Source: Methyloligella sp. GL2
GTDB lineage: Bacteria > Pseudomonadota > Alphaproteobacteria > Rhizobiales > Methyloligellaceae
Reading direction: 5' to 3'
DNA length: 64,000 bases
Assembly (NCBI RefSeq): GCF_013341275.1
Contig: NZ_CP054476.1
Location: 1,935,501-1,999,500, forward strand
A program made the position numbers and the translations under genes. Below are positions 63,565 through 64,000 of the stretch, piece by piece (positions within the stretch are counted from its first letter, which is position 1; each line of letters begins with the position of its first letter). The notes below the pieces were generated by a model. That model was not told the origin of the DNA. It searched no databases and saw only the letters and a list, made by a program, of their open reading frames with translations.

Positions 63565-64000
63565 CTATTCGCGCAACGCGAAGCCTTGGGCTTCGAAAAG
63601 GGCGGCAGCTTCGGCGCCGGCCAGAAAATCCAGGAACGCCGCCGCATCGGGCGAGCTCGCCTCTTTTAGCATCGTAACCGGATAAATGATTGGCGGATGG
63701 GACTCATCCGGGAATGCGCCGACGATTCTCACCTTCGGCTCGGAGGTGGCGTCAGTCTGGTAGACGATGCCGAGCGGTGCCTCTTTCCGCGCCACCAGCG
63801 CCAGGGCAACGCGCACATTTTGAGCCTGGGCAATCTTGTCGGCGACGCTGTCCCATACGCCGAGGGACTGCAAAGCGGCCTTGCCGTATTTGCCGGCCGG
63901 CACGGAATCGACATTGGCCATGGCCAAACGCCCGTCTCCGAGAAGTTTGGCCAGGGGGAATCCCGGTGCGATCTCCGCCGTGACCTCAGAATCGGCGGGC
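63565..64000 (-). CDS. modA: Molybdate ABC transporter substrate-binding protein, C-terminal part
   Basis: An open frame of 144 residues running off the window end, read as the C-terminal portion of a periplasmic type II solute-binding protein. Features fitting ModA are LAMANVDSVPAGKYGKAALQSLGVWDSV, ALALVARKEAPLGIVYQTDA and VRIVGAFPDESHPPIIYPVTMLKEA, ending in AAFLDFLAGAEAAALFEAQGFAL. The block VPAGKYGK plus GIVYQTDA is typical of ModA. The N-terminal half, signal peptide and permease/ATPase genes lie outside the window. Confidence 0.8.
   Translation of the reverse strand, partial: PADSEVTAEIAPGFPLAKLLGDGRLAMANVDSVPAGKYGKAALQSLGVWDSVADKIAQAQNVRVALALVARKEAPLGIVYQTDATSEPKVRIVGAFPDESHPPIIYPVTMLKEASSPDAAAFLDFLAGAEAAALFEAQGFALRE

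Overview
The window is GC-rich chromosomal DNA from an alphaproteobacterium, most likely of the order Hyphomicrobiales (Rhizobiales). The main evidence is the gene order dapA - smpB - (NYN) - folK - rpoZ - rsh - DUF2062 - pdxJ - acpS - lepB - rnc - era - recO - parC. Supporting evidence is an LdtR/L,D-transpeptidase pair, an extensin-like secreted protein, a HemB with a cysteine-free (Mg-type) metal loop, and a type II lumazine synthase (RibH2) under an FMN riboswitch. I could not assign genus or species from the sequence alone.

Region 1 (1-11.5 kb): 3'-truncated L,D-transpeptidase and its MarR regulator LdtR; a 3-hydroxyisobutyryl-CoA hydrolase-like protein; an extensin-like protein; hemB; a secreted lectin-fold protein; an RDD membrane protein; the leucyl-transferase bpt; parC; a GYF-TM2 / zinc-ribbon membrane protein pair; recO. 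Region 2 (11.6-23.9 kb): the housekeeping cluster era-rnc-lepB-acpS-pdxJ-DUF2062-rsh-rpoZ-folK on the minus strand, then a NYN protein, an oxidoreductase and a uracil-DNA glycosylase on the plus strand, and peroxiredoxin-like/smpB/dapA on the minus strand. Region 3 (24-32 kb): soluble lytic transglycosylase, alpha/beta hydrolase, a membrane-anchored histone-H1-like protein, a BON-like periplasmic protein, DUF3096, TerC/YjbE, YihY, and tRNA-Ser(UGA).

Region 4 (32.3-37.3 kb): next to the tRNA is a two-gene cassette encoding an OLD-family ATPase/TOPRIM nuclease and a UvrD/Rep-like helicase, which I read as a Gabija-type antiphage system. It is followed by the FMN riboswitch, a helix that pairs with the Shine-Dalgarno sequence, and ribH2. 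Region 5 (37.3-50.4 kb) is accessory metabolism: oleate hydratase, an MFS transporter remnant broken by a 14-bp tandem duplication, aldo/keto reductase, a LysR / SDR-VOC divergent unit, flavin reductase, a DoxX-YgiD-YqjG unit facing a second LysR gene, a DUF2235 hydrolase, a secreted cysteine-rich protein and DUF454. Region 6 (50.4-64 kb): an SDR, an OafA-type acyltransferase, a TonB receptor/PepSY/small membrane protein iron-uptake operon, a ParA-like ATPase overlapping a small basic partner, a membrane-tethered winged-helix protein, a second TerC, a cysteine-bearing OprO/P-type porin, and the 3' part of modA.

The strongest candidate for a dedicated system is the Gabija-like cassette, whose nuclease carries an unusual acidic insertion in the TOPRIM region. 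Less characterised pairs worth attention are the ParA-like/basic-protein pair, the membrane-anchored H1-like protein and the GYF-TM2/zinc-ribbon pair. No CRISPR array, rRNA operon, integrase, transposase or prophage was seen.
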